DNA of 54,940 nt from positions 487,242-542,181 of the forward strand of contig BFEA01000122.1 of the NCBI GenBank assembly GCA_003427395.1. The letters are read 5' to 3'. Below the pieces are notes generated by a model. The model was not told the DNA's origin, made no database searches, and was given only the letters and a program-made list of their open reading frames with translations. Position 1 is the stretch's first letter, and every line of letters starts with the position of its first letter. Position numbers and translations under genes: made by a program. This DNA is from Chara braunii (lineage: Eukaryota; Streptophyta; Charophyceae; Charales; Characeae). Below are positions 53,816-54,940 of this stretch, one piece after another.

Positions 53816-54420
53816 AGACCAAGACCAAGGACGATTGCAGGCGCGCACGCGAGTGAGCCAGGGTGTGTCTTTTCCTACAGCCGAGTGGGCCTCAGATTGG
53901 AGTCCAGACTCAGATCAAGAATCAGGGCCCAATGGGACCACGATCCTACTCTATTTCGCCGACGGAAGAGGTACCAATGACATCCCATTGATCGCAGGAC
54001 CCAACGAATAATACGACACGCTCGGTCTCGATACAAACTGAACCTCTAGACTGGCGTGAGGAAGGCTGCCCTAGGATAGGATGTAGCGCATCTGCGTCTA
54101 TCATTATTATTGAATAAAAACGATTTTCTCGTTCTTTCTATATTTTTTGTCGTCGTCTAGTTCGCACCTTGTGTTTATATCTGACTCAGTGGTGGATTTT
54201 GCAGGTTACAGGAGCCCGGAACTAGCCCTCCTGCGGGTGACTGACGCGGGCAGGCATAGGGCTAGATCCGCAGGCCGGCAAGCTCCTTCTCCCGGTCGAC
54301 AACGATTTCAACAACTTCATGAAATGTTTCATTGCCCTTATGCTTGTGCCCCTCCAAATGTGTGCCCCCCCTTTCACCCACACACAACAAAAAACAAAAA
54401 ACGAAGGTAGGATATGGTGG
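53816..54420. other. Non-coding region, no gene recognised
   Basis: No supported gene. AATAAA at about 54112 may be a chance match or a polyadenylation signal of an unidentified transcript. Confidence 0.4.
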
Positions 54421-54436
54421 ATGTCTGTTGGACTCA

Positions 54437-54630
54437 GCAGGAGGAAGAAGAAGAAGAAGAAGAAGAAGATGGGGGGCATGGGGTAAGAAAGAGTGGGCAG
54501 GCAGGGGCAGGGAATGCCAAACGATGGCGGGCAGGGGATGGGCGAGAAGAAGAAAAAGAAGAAGATGGCGGGCAGGGGATGAGAAAGGGTGAGCAGACAG
54601 GGGTAGGGGGTGACAAACGTTGGAAAGGGG
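54437..54630. repeat. (AAG)n and GGCGGGCAGGGGATG tandem block
   Basis: An AAG tract followed by GATGG(G/C)GGGCA(T/G)GGG and GGGTGA/GGGCGAGAA blocks repeated about every 100 bases. Confidence 0.75.
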
Positions 54631-54639
54631 TGAGGTCTT

Positions 54640-54940
54640 TTTCTTCGCTGCTTGTGGTTGTTGTTCTTTTTCTTTTTCTTCTTCGCTGCTTATCCTTGTT
54701 GTTATTCTTCTTTTTTTTCTTCCTCGCCCCCGTTTCGAGGACCCCTGCCGCTATTCTCCACTAGTTGTTTTCTCCTTTTTTTTTTTTTTTTTTTCTTGGT
54801 CACCGTCTCGTGCTTTCCTGCCTGGCATCCTCCGCCACCCGTCTTCTTCGTCTTCCTCCTCTTTCCCCCCTTTCGCTTCTTCTTCTTCTTCTTCTTCTTC
54901 TTCTTTTTCGTCGTCGTCGTCATCGTCGTTGTTGGTTTTT
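54640..54940. repeat. TTC/TCG-rich simple-sequence region at window end
   Basis: CTT and TCG trinucleotide tracts plus a T run of 16-17 near 54778. Lys- and Arg-rich antisense frames are compositional. Confidence 0.8.

Noticed and set aside
53388-54011. 207-codon Asp/Gln/Arg/Thr repeat protein
   Set aside because: The frame exists because the 31-bp and shorter units lack stops; no domain, and other frames are nearly as open.

Overview
This is a repeat-rich eukaryotic nuclear scaffold. Three things point to the green-plant (streptophyte) lineage. One is a peptidyl-tRNA hydrolase with a long, probably chloroplast-targeting N-terminus. The second is a plant-style L1-like LINE (ORF1 with a zinc knuckle, ORF2 ending in a CX2CX8HX4C finger). 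The third is a hAT transposase with a DUF659-like block. The many mono-, di- and tetranucleotide runs, two N gaps and isolated single Ns fit a short-read assembly of a large genome. A charophyte alga such as Chara would fit, but that is a guess the sequence cannot prove.

Layout. 1-7230: a 745-bp non-autonomous hAT element with an exact 8-bp target duplication, then copies of a dispersed repeat (called R1 here) in both orientations, two poly(A)-tailed retrosequences on the minus strand (one carrying the 3' half of U6 snRNA), and no supported gene. 7230-13390: non-coding, with degenerate tandem units at 8244-8640 followed by ten hairpin units at 8829-9660. In these hairpins a 20-bp core is conserved while the flanking stem arms differ from unit to unit yet stay complementary. 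This is the most unusual feature of the window. 13390-22280: an R1-related copy, a degenerate satellite with a period near 310 bp, microsatellites and another R1 copy. 22281-27001: a second hAT-like element interrupted by an assembly gap, and several short inverted-repeat elements (MITEs).

27101-38388 is a nest of mobile DNA. A 3.4-kb element with terminal inverted repeats of about 90 bp contains two tandem copies of a 1.2-kb low-complexity unit. Beside it lies a 107-bp MITE split by a full-length 7.7-kb LINE, which has a 14-bp target duplication, ORF1, ORF2 and a poly(A) tail. The LINE carries in-frame stops and two frameshifts and is probably dead.

38948-39577 is a gap. The only convincing host gene is the intronless peptidyl-tRNA hydrolase at 40576-41973, preceded by three exact 43-bp repeats. 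42000-46454 is repeat-derived. At 46455-46492 there is an exact Illumina Nextera mate-pair junction adapter, followed at once by a near-identical 435-bp piece of the LINE's reverse transcriptase, so this join is almost certainly an assembly artefact. A hAT transposase pseudogene occupies 47075-50395 on the minus strand. The rest consists of tandem duplications, GA runs and a 31-bp minisatellite.

The genes do not form a pathway: one organellar translation enzyme sits among layered transposons. Similarity between repeats was judged by eye; no search or alignment program was run.
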